Source: WHTX01 sp038255145 (GTDB taxonomy: Bacteria > Actinomycetota > Acidimicrobiia > Acidimicrobiales > CAIXPF01). From it: a stretch of 62,908 bases of DNA. Below are positions 1-7,417 of the stretch, piece after piece. Within the stretch, counting starts at the first letter, position 1; the number at the start of each line of letters is the position of its first letter. The notes beneath the pieces are model-generated. The model made no database searches. It was not told where the DNA came from and was given only the letters and a program-made list of their open reading frames with translations. The DNA is taken from contig JBBSLP010000032.1 of assembly GCA_038255145.1 (NCBI GenBank), positions 1-62,908 on the forward strand, in the 5' to 3' direction. A program made the position numbers and the translations under genes.

Positions 1-325
1 CCACCCTCCGTGGTCGACGATGGCCGCTCGCGAGGAAGTCCCACCTCGCTCGGGCGTCGTTCAGGCGAATCGACGTCGATTCGCCTGAACGACGTACCAG
101 GTCAACACCCCCCCACGGTCCTGTACCCGACTGGCGGCGTGCCCGACGGCCGTCACCACCCGTGGCCACCGCATGGAGGCCCGGCCCGATCGGGCTCCCC
201 GCACCGTGACCTGCACGGTCGACGGTGGCGTCCGCGGTACGGCGGACACCGACCTCCCTGCCGGCGTCCCTGGTCAGCCCCACCGGGGTCGACGGGCTCC
301 GTGAGGTCGAGCTCATGGGCTGAAG
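1..325. other. non-coding stretch with a palindromic repeat
   Basis: I see no convincing gene here. The stretch lies beyond the 3-prime end of the leftward PAP2 gene. It holds the perfect 40-bp palindrome at 55-94 (separate entry). It also holds a short inverted repeat GTCCGC (231-236) / GCGGAC (243-248) with a 6-nt loop. Open frames across it lack recognisable domains and look like GC-bias artefacts. Confidence 0.5.
55..94. repeat. perfect 40-bp palindrome, member of a dispersed repeat family
   Basis: The left arm CGTCGTTCAGGCGAATCGAC (55-74) is followed directly, with no spacer, by its exact reverse complement (75-94). Related but imperfect palindromes with the core GAATCGACGTCGATTC occur near 28802-28835 and 33462-33495, and a degenerate doublet near 21026-21091. 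All lie outside genes. After the palindrome comes CCAGGTCA, also found next to the 33 kb copy on the opposite strand, so the unit is longer than the palindrome. Confidence 0.85.
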
Positions 326-982
326 CTAGCGAGAACACCCCGCAGCGGCCGCGACCACGCCATGGACCACCTCGTCGATGATCAACCGGCCCAAGCCGGC
401 CAGGCCCAGACCCAGGGCCGCCCCACCCACGACGTCGAGGGGCAGGTGGGCTCCCACCTGCACCCGGGCCAGTCCCACCGTGGCGGCCACGCCCCACACC
501 ACGGCCCGGCCCACCGGCGCCAGGTCGGGGGACACCGATGCGGCCAGGGCCACGGCCACGGTCACGTGCCCCGAGGGGAACCCGGTGCCGTCCCGGGGGG
601 TGCCCCAACGGGCCACGAAGCCGTCCACATGGGCCCCGGGCCGTCCCCGCCCCACCACCTCCTTGACCCCTTTGGCCGCCCACCAGCCGGCCAGGCCCGC
701 AGTCGCCGCCCCCACCGCCGGGCGCCAGTCCCGGGTCACCACTGCGATCACCGGGGCCACCACCACCGGGGCCAGGGCCGTGCCCAACTGCATGGGCAGC
801 CACAACGCCGGCTCCAGCGCCCCGGGCCAGCGGTACACGGCCTCGAAGCAGTCGAGCTCCCCCCGGCTCACCCCCCGGCGGGCGGCCACCGACGTCGCCG
901 CCAGCACCACCCCGCCCAGGGCCATCCGACCCAGGTCACCACCGAGCGACGGCGCCCGCCGCCCACCGAGCAGGGAGCCCAC
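326..982 (-). CDS. PAP2 superfamily phosphatase, integral membrane
   Basis: This 218-residue membrane protein carries the full PAP2 acid-phosphatase signature. K107 with R114-P115 gives the KX6RP motif, PSGH lies at 136-139, and R173, H179 and D183 form the RX5HX3D motif. The family hydrolyses lipid phosphates such as phosphatidic acid or polyprenyl diphosphates; the substrate cannot be told here. Several hydrophobic segments surround the motifs, at about 22-34, 68-82, 90-103, 140-152 and 158-172. It starts with GTG three bases after the corA stop, so it is probably the last gene of the leftward znuC-fur-corA-pap2 run. Confidence 0.85.
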   Translation of the reverse strand: MGSLLGGRRAPSLGGDLGRMALGGVVLAATSVAARRGVSRGELDCFEAVYRWPGALEPALWLPMQLGTALAPVVVAPVIAVVTRDWRPAVGAATAGLAGWWAAKGVKEVVGRGRPGAHVDGFVARWGTPRDGTGFPSGHVTVAVALAASVSPDLAPVGRAVVWGVAATVGLARVQVGAHLPLDVVGGAALGLGLAGLGRLIIDEVVHGVVAAAAGCSR

Positions 983-985
983 GAC

Positions 986-1963
986 TCAGAGCCAACCGAT
1001 GCGTTTGAAGCGCCGCCAGATCGCCCAGCACAAGAGCGCCATGGCCAGCAGCACGGCGGGGTAGCCCAGGCGGTGGTGCAGCTCGGGCATGGAGTCGAAG
1101 TTCATGCCGTAGATGGCCCCCAGCACCGTGGGCACGGCGGCGATGGCCACCCAGGCCGACATGGTGCGCATGTCGTCGTTCTGGCGCACGCTGACCTGGG
1201 CCAGGTTGGCGTTGAGGGCGTCGCTCAACACGTCGCGCTTGTCCTCGATCTCGCCCACCACCCGCAACAGGTGGTCGTGCACGTCGCGGAAGTAGGTGGC
1301 CATGGCGGGCTGCGATCCGGGCACGTGGCCCTGGGCCAGGCGGTTCAGTGCCTCGACCAGCGGCTTGGTGTTGCGGTGGAACTGGGCCACCTCACGCTTG
1401 AGCTTGTAGATGCGCTCGGTGGGGTTGGCCCGCTCGTGGGTGAACACCTCGCCCTCGATCTCGGCGATGTCGTCGTCGAGGCCCGACAGCACGGGGGCGT
1501 ACTCGTCCACCACCCGGTCGCAGATGGCGTGCAGCACGGCCGAGGGACCACAGGCCATGCGCTCGGGGAACTCCTCGAGCTTCTGGCGCACGGCACCCAG
1601 GGGGCTGCCCCGGCCGTGGCGCACCGAGACGACGAAGCCGTTGCCGCAGAAGACCTGGATCTCACCGAACTGCACGGCCTCGGCCTCGTCGTCGTAGCGG
1701 GCCGTCTTCAGCACGACGAAGAGGCTGTCGCCGTAGACCTCGATCTTGGGACGCTGGTGGGCCTTGATGGCGTCCTCGACGGCCAGGGGGTGCAGCTCGA
1801 ACTCCTTCTGCACGGCGTCGAACTCATCGGCGGTGGGCTCGGCCACGCCGATCCACACGAAGGACCCGGGCGCGTCGCGACCCGTCTCCAGGGCCGCGTC
1901 GAAGGCCACCATGCCCGGGCGGCGCAGACCCTCCTCGTACACCGCGCAATCGACGATCACCAC
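986..1963 (-). CDS. corA: CorA-family magnesium/divalent cation transporter
   Basis: The protein is a CorA-type channel. It has a long, charged, helical cytoplasmic part and, near the C-terminus, the signature YGMNF followed by two hydrophobic helices and a basic tail (IWRRFKRIGWL). The GMN triplet forms the ion-entry loop in this family. Length is about 325 residues from the GTG at 1963, which is preceded by a good ribosome site (AGAGGGG). A GTG at 2002 would add 13 residues. It follows the Fur-like gene closely and precedes the PAP2 gene by 3 bp. Magnesium is the usual substrate; the neighbourhood leaves other divalent metals possible. Confidence 0.9.
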   Translation of the reverse strand: MVIVDCAVYEEGLRRPGMVAFDAALETGRDAPGSFVWIGVAEPTADEFDAVQKEFELHPLAVEDAIKAHQRPKIEVYGDSLFVVLKTARYDDEAEAVQFGEIQVFCGNGFVVSVRHGRGSPLGAVRQKLEEFPERMACGPSAVLHAICDRVVDEYAPVLSGLDDDIAEIEGEVFTHERANPTERIYKLKREVAQFHRNTKPLVEALNRLAQGHVPGSQPAMATYFRDVHDHLLRVVGEIEDKRDVLSDALNANLAQVSVRQNDDMRTMSAWVAIAAVPTVLGAIYGMNFDSMPELHHRLGYPAVLLAMALLCWAIWRRFKRIGWL

Positions 1964-2018
1964 CGACCCCTCTCGACGTGCCGTCCTGCGCGGCTGGCCC
2001 ACCCATACCCGGTGGCGG

Positions 2019-2465
2019 TCAGCGGCAGGCGGCGCAGGTGCCCACCAGGTCGAGGCGGTGGTAGTCGGCCTGGAAGTCGTGGCGGGTGGCCGTCTCCAGC
2101 AGGGTGCGCTCGAGGGCGACCTCGATGTCGTCGGGCACGGTGAAGTCGCTCACCGTGCCGCAGATCGAGCAGATGAGGTGGTGGTGGTGCTCGGTCAGGT
2201 CCTGGGCCAGCTCGAAGCGGGCGTGCTCGTGGCTGGCGATGATGCGGTGCACGACGCCGGCCTGCTCGAGCACGGACAGGTTCCGGTAGGCCGAGGACTG
2301 GGCCAGGGTGCGGCTGCGATCGAGCACGTCGAGGATGGTGAGGGGGGCCTCGGCCGAGCTGAGCACGTCGACGAGGGCACGCCGGCACCGGGTGTAGCGC
2401 TGGTCGTGCTGGCTGAGGCGCAGGGCGGCGACCTCGTGGAGGTCGGAGGCGACGGGCATGGGCAT
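2019..2465 (-). CDS. Fur-family metalloregulator, probably Zur-like
   Basis: This 148-residue protein has the Fur fold: an N-terminal winged helix (about 15-78, recognition segment AQSSAYRNLSVLEQAG) and a metal-binding dimerisation half with HHHH at 93-96. C99/C102 and C144/C147 form the structural zinc site. Family members repress metal uptake genes when metal is bound. It sits 39 bp after znuC and beside znuA/znuB-like genes, so I infer zinc sensing (Zur) rather than iron. A direct repeat resembling a Zur half-site lies just upstream (2481-2498), suggesting autoregulation. The metal specificity is inference. Confidence 0.88.
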   Translation of the reverse strand: MPMPVASDLHEVAALRLSQHDQRYTRCRRALVDVLSSAEAPLTILDVLDRSRTLAQSSAYRNLSVLEQAGVVHRIIASHEHARFELAQDLTEHHHHLICSICGTVSDFTVPDDIEVALERTLLETATRHDFQADYHRLDLVGTCAACR

Positions 2466-2480
2466 CAGACTACCCGACGA

Positions 2481-2498
2481 ACTGAGAATGACTGAGAA
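2481..2498. promoter_or_regulatory. direct repeat upstream of the Fur-like gene, candidate Zur site
   Basis: ACTGAGAA occurs at 2481-2488 and again at 2491-2498, exactly 10 bp (one helical turn) apart. The part TGAGAATGA differs at one position from the half-site TGAAAATGA of the Zur box known in streptomycetes. The site lies in the 39-bp gap between the znuC stop and the start of the Fur-like gene. Function is inferred. Confidence 0.35.
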
Positions 2499-2504
2499 CC
2501 GACG

Positions 2505-3278
2505 TCAGTGGTCGTGGTGGTGGGAGTCGTCCAGCACGACCAGGGCCTGGTCGGCCAGGCGCAGGACCTGGCCCCCGTAGGCCTCGGCCAGGAGGGCCTC
2601 GGTGAGCACGACGGCGGGGGGCCCCCAGGCCACCAACCGGTTGGCCAGCAGCAGCACCAGATCGGAGCGGCGGGCGTCGTCGAGGTCGTGGGTCGAGCTG
2701 ACGACGGTGTGGCCGGCCCGGCGCTCCTCCTCGACCACGTCGAGTATGTGCTGGCGGGACACGACGTCGAGGCCGGTCACGGGCTCGTCGAGCAGCAGCA
2801 GCTCGGCCTCCTGGGCCAGGCCCTGGGCCACGAGCACCCGCTGGCGCTGCCCGCCCGACAGCTCGTGGAGCTGGCGGGGGGCGAGGTCGGCGATGTCGAG
2901 GCGTTCGAGGGCGACCTCGACGGCCCGGCGGTCGGCGGCCCGCAGGGGTCGGAAGGGGCCGAGGCGGGCGTAGCGGGCCAGGGTCACCGTCTCCCGCACG
3001 GTGATGGGCAGGGTGCGGTCGACGTCGGTGGTCTGCAGCACGACGGCCACCGCGGCCCGGCGGTGGCGGGCGGCGACGTCCAGGTGGCCGCGGCGGGGGG
3101 CGACCAGGCCGGCCATGGCCCGGAGCAGGCTCGACTTGCCCGATCCGTTGGGGCCGATGAGCGCCACCGTGGTGCCGGTGGGGACGGTGAAGGTCACGCC
3201 CTCGAGGGCGGTGCGAGGCCCGTAGCCCACCACGAGGTCCCGAGCGGCGACAGCCGGTTCCGGGGTGCTGCTTGCCAA
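2505..3278 (-). CDS. znuC: zinc/metal ABC transporter ATP-binding protein, ZnuC-like
   Basis: This is the ATPase of a metal-ion ABC importer of about 257 residues. Visible motifs are Walker A GPNGSGKSS (42-50), Q-loop Q82, signature LSGGQ (140-144), Walker B LLLLDEP (160-166) and switch H197. The C-terminus ends in a histidine-rich DDSHHHDH, common in zinc systems. The apparent start is TTG at 3278, preceded by AAGGAG; a GTG a few codons in is also possible. Unusually it is divergent from its partner genes znuA and znuB and instead leads the leftward run with the Fur-like gene. Confidence 0.88.
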   Translation of the reverse strand: MASSTPEPAVAARDLVVGYGPRTALEGVTFTVPTGTTVALIGPNGSGKSSLLRAMAGLVAPRRGHLDVAARHRRAAVAVVLQTTDVDRTLPITVRETVTLARYARLGPFRPLRAADRRAVEVALERLDIADLAPRQLHELSGGQRQRVLVAQGLAQEAELLLLDEPVTGLDVVSRQHILDVVEEERRAGHTVVSSTHDLDDARRSDLVLLLANRLVAWGPPAVVLTEALLAEAYGGQVLRLADQALVVLDDSHHHDH

Positions 3279-3300
3279 CGGGAACCGTTCTCCTTATGGT
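3272..3300 (+). promoter_or_regulatory. znuA-like gene promoter with embedded palindrome
   Basis: TTGCCA (3272-3277) and TATGGT (3295-3300) are separated by exactly 17 bp and match -35/-10 consensus at 5/6 and 4/6 positions. The palindrome AACGGGAACCGTT (3277-3289, arms AACGG/CCGTT) sits in the spacer, where a bound repressor would block RNA polymerase. It lies between divergent znuC and znuA, next to a Fur-family gene, so a Zur operator is the natural inference. It does not closely match the published actinobacterial Zur box. Confidence 0.5.
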
Positions 3301-3363
3301 GGGGCGGCGTCGGGAACGGGAGCGGCTCCCACTCCGACGGCCCCATCCTCCCGAGGAGCGTCC

Positions 3364-4329
3364 ATGTCCCGCAAGTCCCGGCCCCCCGTCCCGCTCCTCA
3401 CCGCCGTCCTCGTGCTGACCGCCGCCCTGGCGCTGGGTGCGTGTGGGAGCGGGGACGACGGTGACCAGTCCTCGGCCGGCGCCGGCGACGACCGCCCCAC
3501 CGTGGTGGTGACCACCGACATCCTCGGTGACGTGGTCACCAACCTGGTCGGCGACCTGGCCGACGTGGAGACGCTCATGCCGGCGGGGACCAGTCCCCAC
3601 GAGTTCCAGGCCTCGGCCCGCCAGGCCGCCGACATGCGCTCCGCCGATGCCCTCGTGGTCGGCGGCGCCGGCTTCGAGGCGGGCATGACCGACACCATCG
3701 AGGCCGCCACCGCCGACGGCGTGCCCACCCACGCCGCCATCGACGACGTGGCCACCCTGCAGCTCGCCGACGGCGGTGATCACGACGAGCAGGGGGTCGA
3801 TCCCCACTTCTTCACCGACCCCACCCGCATGGCTGCCGCGGTCCGGGGCATCAGCGCCTTCCTGGCCACCACCGTCGGCGGCATCGACACCGCCGCCCTG
3901 GCCGCGCAGACCGACGCCTACGTGGCCCGGCTCGACCAACTCGACCGTGACGTCGCCGCCATCCTGGCCCCGGTGCCCACGGCCCAGCGCAAGCTCGTCA
4001 CCAACCACGAGGTCTTCGGCTACTTCGCCGACCGCTACGACTTCGAGGTCGTCGGCGCCGTCATCCCCAGCCTCACCACCCAGGCCGAGGCCAGTGCCGC
4101 CGACCTGGCCGCCCTGGCCGCGACGGTGCGCGACGAGGGCGTGCACGCCGTGTTCGCCGACACGTCGTCGTCGGACCGCCTGGCCCGGGCCCTGGCCAGC
4201 GAGGCCGGCGACGTCCACGTCGTCGAGCTGTTCTCCGAATCCCTGGGCGCTCCCGGTTCGGGGGGGGAGACCTACATCGACCTCGTGCACACCAACGCCA
4301 CCCGCATGGCCGACGCCCTGGCCCCGTGA
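3364..4329 (+). CDS. znuA: metal-binding lipoprotein, ZnuA-like substrate-binding protein
   Basis: This 321-residue cluster-9 (A-1) solute-binding lipoprotein delivers zinc or manganese to an ABC importer. A signal peptide ends in the lipobox ALGAC with C27. Likely metal ligands are H79 (SPHEF), H148 (DPHFF), H215 (TNHEVFGYF) and an acidic residue near D266 (FADTSSS). A short His/Asp-rich loop (GGDHDEQGVD) precedes H148, as in many ZnuA proteins. The ATG at 3364 is chosen over an upstream in-frame codon because it directly precedes the signal peptide and has AGGAG 5 nt upstream. The permease follows after 46 bp. Confidence 0.9.
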   Translation: MSRKSRPPVPLLTAVLVLTAALALGACGSGDDGDQSSAGAGDDRPTVVVTTDILGDVVTNLVGDLADVETLMPAGTSPHEFQASARQAADMRSADALVVGGAGFEAGMTDTIEAATADGVPTHAAIDDVATLQLADGGDHDEQGVDPHFFTDPTRMAAAVRGISAFLATTVGGIDTAALAAQTDAYVARLDQLDRDVAAILAPVPTAQRKLVTNHEVFGYFADRYDFEVVGAVIPSLTTQAEASAADLAALAATVRDEGVHAVFADTSSSDRLARALASEAGDVHVVELFSESLGAPGSGGETYIDLVHTNATRMADALAP

Positions 4330-4375
4330 GCCACCAGGGACGACCGGCACCGCCCGACGCCGCTACGGTGCCGCC

Positions 4376-5242
4376 GTGCTGAGCTGGTTCACCGAGGCCT
4401 TCGCCCACGCCTTCATGCAGCGGGCCCTGCTGGCCGGACTGGTGGCCAGCGCGGCCACGGCGGTGGTGGGCACGTGGGTGGTGTTGCGGGGCCTGGCCTT
4501 CCTGGGCGACGCCCTGGCCCACGGCGTGCTCCCCGGCCTGGCCCTGGCCGTGCTGTGGGGGTTCAGCCCCACGCTCGGCGCGCTGATCGCGGCCCTGGCC
4601 ATGAGCGGGGCCGTCACCGTCGTCAGCCGGCGGGCCAACGTCCGCGACGACAGCGGCATCGGCCTGCTGTTCGTGGGCATGTTGGCCCTGGGCGTGATCA
4701 TCGTGTCCCGGTCCCGCAGCTTCACCACCGACCTGACCTCGCTGTTGTTCGGCGACGTGCTCGGGGTGACCGCGGCCGACCTGCGGGGTCAGGCCCTGGC
4801 CGGGGCCGTGGTCATCGTGGCCTCGGTCCTGCTCTACCGACCCTTCCTGGCCCTGACCTTCAACCGGGACAAGGCCGCCACCCTGGGCATGCACCCGGCC
4901 CTGGCCCACGGCGCCCTGCTGTGCCTGATCGCCGTGTCCATCGTGGCCTCGTTCCAGGCCATCGGCACGCTGCTCGTCTTCGGCCTGCTGGTGGGACCCC
5001 CGGCCACGGCGGGGCTGCTGGTGCGGCGGGTGCCCCTCACCATGGTGACCGCGGTGGTGCTCGGTGCCGTCGCCGTGGTGGTGGGGTTGACCATCAGCTA
5101 CCACCAGTCGACCGCGGCCGGGGCGACCATCGCCGGGGTGGCCGTGGGCCAGTTCTTCATCGTGCTCGCCGGCCAGGAGGTCCTGGGTGCCTGGCGACGG
5201 TGGCGGCGGGTGGCCGGCCCGCCTCCCTCAGGAGCCTCTTGA
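4376..5242 (+). CDS. znuB: zinc/metal ABC transporter permease, ZnuB-like
   Basis: This is the 288-residue membrane subunit of the metal ABC importer (ABC-3 family). It is hydrophobic with about eight or nine helices. It contains family segments such as RGLAFLGDALAHGVLPGLA near the N-terminus and the coupling region GMHPALAHGALL. The start is GTG at 4376, 46 bp after znuA, and the two probably share a transcript. Together with the divergent ATPase it completes a transporter. No further transporter gene follows. Confidence 0.9.
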   Translation: MLSWFTEAFAHAFMQRALLAGLVASAATAVVGTWVVLRGLAFLGDALAHGVLPGLALAVLWGFSPTLGALIAALAMSGAVTVVSRRANVRDDSGIGLLFVGMLALGVIIVSRSRSFTTDLTSLLFGDVLGVTAADLRGQALAGAVVIVASVLLYRPFLALTFNRDKAATLGMHPALAHGALLCLIAVSIVASFQAIGTLLVFGLLVGPPATAGLLVRRVPLTMVTAVVLGAVAVVVGLTISYHQSTAAGATIAGVAVGQFFIVLAGQEVLGAWRRWRRVAGPPPSGAS

Positions 5243-5387
5243 CCATCGGCTGACCATCTCCGGCGCGATCCCCCGAAGAAGTGGGGCCAGGTTGGGGGAT
5301 TGCCCCGTTTCCCCCGCTAGACCCCTGTCATACGTTGAGCCCATCGCCACTGGGCACAGCGGGCGGGAACCAGAAGGAGACGGGGAC

Positions 5388-6155
5388 ATGGCCGACAACA
5401 AGATCAACACCACCTTCACCGAGTGGAACAGCGACATCGACATCGACGAGGACACCGTCGAAGCCGACCGGGGTGCGGTCGCCGTGGGCGACGACATCGA
5501 CGAGAGCGCCGTCAACACGGGCCGCTTCTCGGGCATCCAGAACGCCGACGGCGACGTCGACGCTGATGGCGCCACCATCGGCGATGGCAACATCACCCTG
5601 ACGGGCTCCGATGTCGGGGCCATGTCCTTCGGCCGGGGCGACGCCACCAACGTCGAAGCGGACAACGCCAACCTCGGCCGCGGTGACCTGAACGACATCG
5701 ACGCCGAGAACGCCAACGTGGGTCGGGGCACCCTGATCGACGTCGATTCCCAGGGCGACGGCCAGACCATCGTGGGCTCGGGCAACGAGGTCACCGGTGA
5801 CGTGGACGTCGACATGGACGACGTGTCGGGCAACGCCAACCTGGCCATCGGGGACCACAACGAGCAGACCGCCGTCCAGGACAACGACACCTCGATCGAC
5901 CAGTCCTACACCGACAACTCGACCCACAGCTACGTCGAGGACAACAGCGTGTCGGACTCGTTCAACACCGAGTACCACGACTCGTTCAACACCGAGACCG
6001 AGCTCACCTCGACCTACGAGGACAACGACGTCTTCGAGGACAACGACAGCTACGTGGACGCCTCGTCCTACGAGTCGACCGAGACCGACGTCGACACCGA
6101 CGTCGACCTGCACCACGTCGAGGACACCGACCTCGACCTCGACGTCGACGCCTGA
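5388..6155 (+). CDS. Asp-rich, repeat-containing acidic protein of unknown function
   Basis: I do not recognise this 255-residue protein. About one residue in five is Asp (roughly 50), with many Asn, Gly, Ser and Thr, a single Lys, and no Cys or Pro that I can see. Residues about 85-130 form imperfect 15-residue units starting GRG (GRGDATNVEADNANL, then GRGDLNDIDAENANV, then GRGTLIDVD). The tail has SFNTEYHD/SFNTETE repeats and ends in alternating Asp (DTDLDLDVDA). There is no signal peptide or membrane segment. The start is well supported (AAGGAGA before ATG). Gly/Asn/Asp periodicity suggests a beta-solenoid or cation-binding disordered chain; IniB-like or surface roles are only guesses. A strong terminator follows. 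Confidence 0.75.
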   Translation: MADNKINTTFTEWNSDIDIDEDTVEADRGAVAVGDDIDESAVNTGRFSGIQNADGDVDADGATIGDGNITLTGSDVGAMSFGRGDATNVEADNANLGRGDLNDIDAENANVGRGTLIDVDSQGDGQTIVGSGNEVTGDVDVDMDDVSGNANLAIGDHNEQTAVQDNDTSIDQSYTDNSTHSYVEDNSVSDSFNTEYHDSFNTETELTSTYEDNDVFEDNDSYVDASSYESTETDVDTDVDLHHVEDTDLDLDVDA

Positions 6156-6195
6156 CGAACCCAGCGCACGAACCTGTCACCCACGGTGACGAAGC

Positions 6196-6223
6196 ACGGC
6201 CGGACCCACCAGGGTCCGGCCGT
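6196..6223. terminator. strong hairpin between convergent genes
   Basis: ACGGCCGGACCC (6196-6207) pairs perfectly with GGGTCCGGCCGT (6212-6223) across a 4-nt loop. It lies between the stop of the acidic protein and the stop of the next leftward gene, so it can serve both. There is no clear U-tract, as is common in GC-rich actinobacteria. Confidence 0.7.
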
Positions 6224-6232
6224 CGCCGCGTC

Positions 6233-6475
6233 TCAGCTGTGGCCGACGATCTCGATCTTGCCCTCGGGGAGCTCGGTGCGGACCAGGGCGACGGCGTCGA
6301 GCACGTCGTCGGTGGTGCCGTCGATGGTCATGCCCAGCAGCACGACGTCGGGGTCGGCGCCCCGTTCGGGGGGCAGGGACGACAGCAGCTCCACGCCCTC
6401 GGCGTCGGCCAGCAAGGTGGCGGCACGCATGGCCAGCGCAGGGGGTCCCTGGAAGTTGATCCGGTGAGCGGTCAC
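6233..6475 (-). CDS. small hypothetical protein, 80 residues
   Basis: I do not recognise this protein. From the GTG at 6475 it reads 80 residues with alternating hydrophobic strand and helix patterns (VVLLGMTIDG, DDVLDAVALVRTEL, KIEIVGHS), so a small soluble alpha/beta domain is likely. It ends just before the terminator it shares with the acidic protein. Upstream it is divergent from the ArsR regulator (6574), with about 100 bp between them for two promoters. It could be a conserved lineage-specific protein; function unknown. Confidence 0.55.
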   Translation of the reverse strand: MTAHRINFQGPPALAMRAATLLADAEGVELLSSLPPERGADPDVVLLGMTIDGTTDDVLDAVALVRTELPEGKIEIVGHS

Positions 6476-6573
6476 GGCCCCAGCGTCGCGCGACCGACCG
6501 GTCCCATGGCAGATGGGCACGCTTGACGTGTCGGCCTTGATATGTCGGGGGACTTCCGACATATGGTGCCGGC

Positions 6574-6888
6574 GTGGCCCCGGTGGACGTGTTCAGCGCC
6601 CTGGCCAACCCGGGCCGTCGCCAGTTGCTCGACCTGCTGCGCGGCGGCCCCCGGGCGGTCAACGACCTGGCCGGCCACTTCACCCTGAGCCGGCCTGCCA
6701 TCTCCGAGCACCTCCAGGTCCTGCGCCAGGCCCACCTCGTCAGCGAGGAGCCGCGGGGCCGGGAGCGCTACTACCACCTCGAGGCCGGCCCCCTGGCCGA
6801 GCTGGGGGAGTGGCTCAGCCCCTACGAGCGCTTCTGGCGGGACCGGCTCTCGTCGCTGCGCGACCTACTCGACGAGGAGCTCCCGTGA
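6574..6888 (+). CDS. ArsR-family winged-helix regulator paired with an AHSA1 protein
   Basis: This 104-residue protein is a short ArsR-type winged helix. It has DVFSALANPGRRQLLDLL, the recognition helix LSRPAISEHLQVLRQA, and a wing containing GRERYYHL. It lacks the cysteine metal site of true ArsR proteins. It belongs to the common autorepressor type found with SRPBCC/AHSA1 genes, where the regulator controls its own two-gene operon. Its stop overlaps the next start (GTGA, 4 bp), so translation is coupled. Start is GTG at 6574. Confidence 0.88.
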   Translation: MAPVDVFSALANPGRRQLLDLLRGGPRAVNDLAGHFTLSRPAISEHLQVLRQAHLVSEEPRGRERYYHLEAGPLAELGEWLSPYERFWRDRLSSLRDLLDEELP

Positions 6889-7337
6889 CCGACCCCAGCA
6901 CTGATCCCACCGCCTCCGATCCCACCGCCTCCGATCCCGGCACCATCCACGTCGACCAGTTCATCGCCCACCCCCCGGCCAAGGTGTGGCGGGCCTTGAC
7001 CGAACCGGAGGCCGTGGCCCAGTGGTGGGGCCCCGGCGACGTCCGGGCCGAGGTCGGCCACCGCTTCACCATGGACATGGGCCCGTGGGGCAAGGCCCGG
7101 TGCCAGGTACTCGCCGTCGAGCCCGGCAAGGCCTTCAGCTACACGTTCGGTGAGAGCGACTTCGAGACCACCATCAGCTGGCGCCTCGAGGCCGAGGGCA
7201 TCGGCACCCGCCTGTTCCTCGAGCACTCCGGGTTCGACCTCGACAGCCCCGTGGGCCGCACCGCCTTCGAGGGCATGGGTGGGGGCTGGTCGACCATGGT
7301 CCTGCCCCGCATGGAGAGCGTGCTCGACGCCATCTGA
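6885..7337 (+). CDS. SRPBCC/AHSA1-domain protein
   Basis: A 150-residue START-like (AHSA1) domain protein with typical sequence: PAKVWRALTEPEAVAQWWGPG, a central FTMDMGPWG segment and a C-terminal helix ending GGGWSTMVLPRME. These proteins form a hydrophobic cavity; the ligand is unknown. The N-terminus has a small in-frame duplication (DPTAS twice) encoded by a 15-bp direct repeat. The gene overlaps the ArsR regulator by 4 bp. Its last 22 bases, including the stop, are duplicated downstream (7342-7363). Confidence 0.85.
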   Translation: MTDPSTDPTASDPTASDPGTIHVDQFIAHPPAKVWRALTEPEAVAQWWGPGDVRAEVGHRFTMDMGPWGKARCQVLAVEPGKAFSYTFGESDFETTISWRLEAEGIGTRLFLEHSGFDLDSPVGRTAFEGMGGGWSTMVLPRMESVLDAI

Positions 7338-7363
7338 TGGCGAGCGTGCTCGACGCCATCTGA
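7316..7363. repeat. 26-bp tandem duplication covering the AHSA1 gene end
   Basis: The 22 bases at 7316-7337, which include the final codons and TGA of the AHSA1 gene, recur exactly at 7342-7363. The period is 26 bp. The first copy keeps the stop, so the protein is unaffected. It looks like a replication-slippage duplication. Confidence 0.9.
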
Positions 7364-7417
7364 CCAGGCTGGACCCGGGGCAGGAAGCTACGGCCGAAGG
7401 GTGGCGTTGGACCCGGC

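Noticed and set aside
362..2143. A 593-codon plus-strand frame across PAP2, CorA and Fur genes
   Set aside because: All three conserved families lie on the other strand; the plus frame has only shadow composition.
5243..5387. Riboswitch or structured leader before the acidic protein
   Set aside because: No conserved riboswitch core is visible; only an ordinary 145-bp gap that must hold a promoter I cannot fix precisely.
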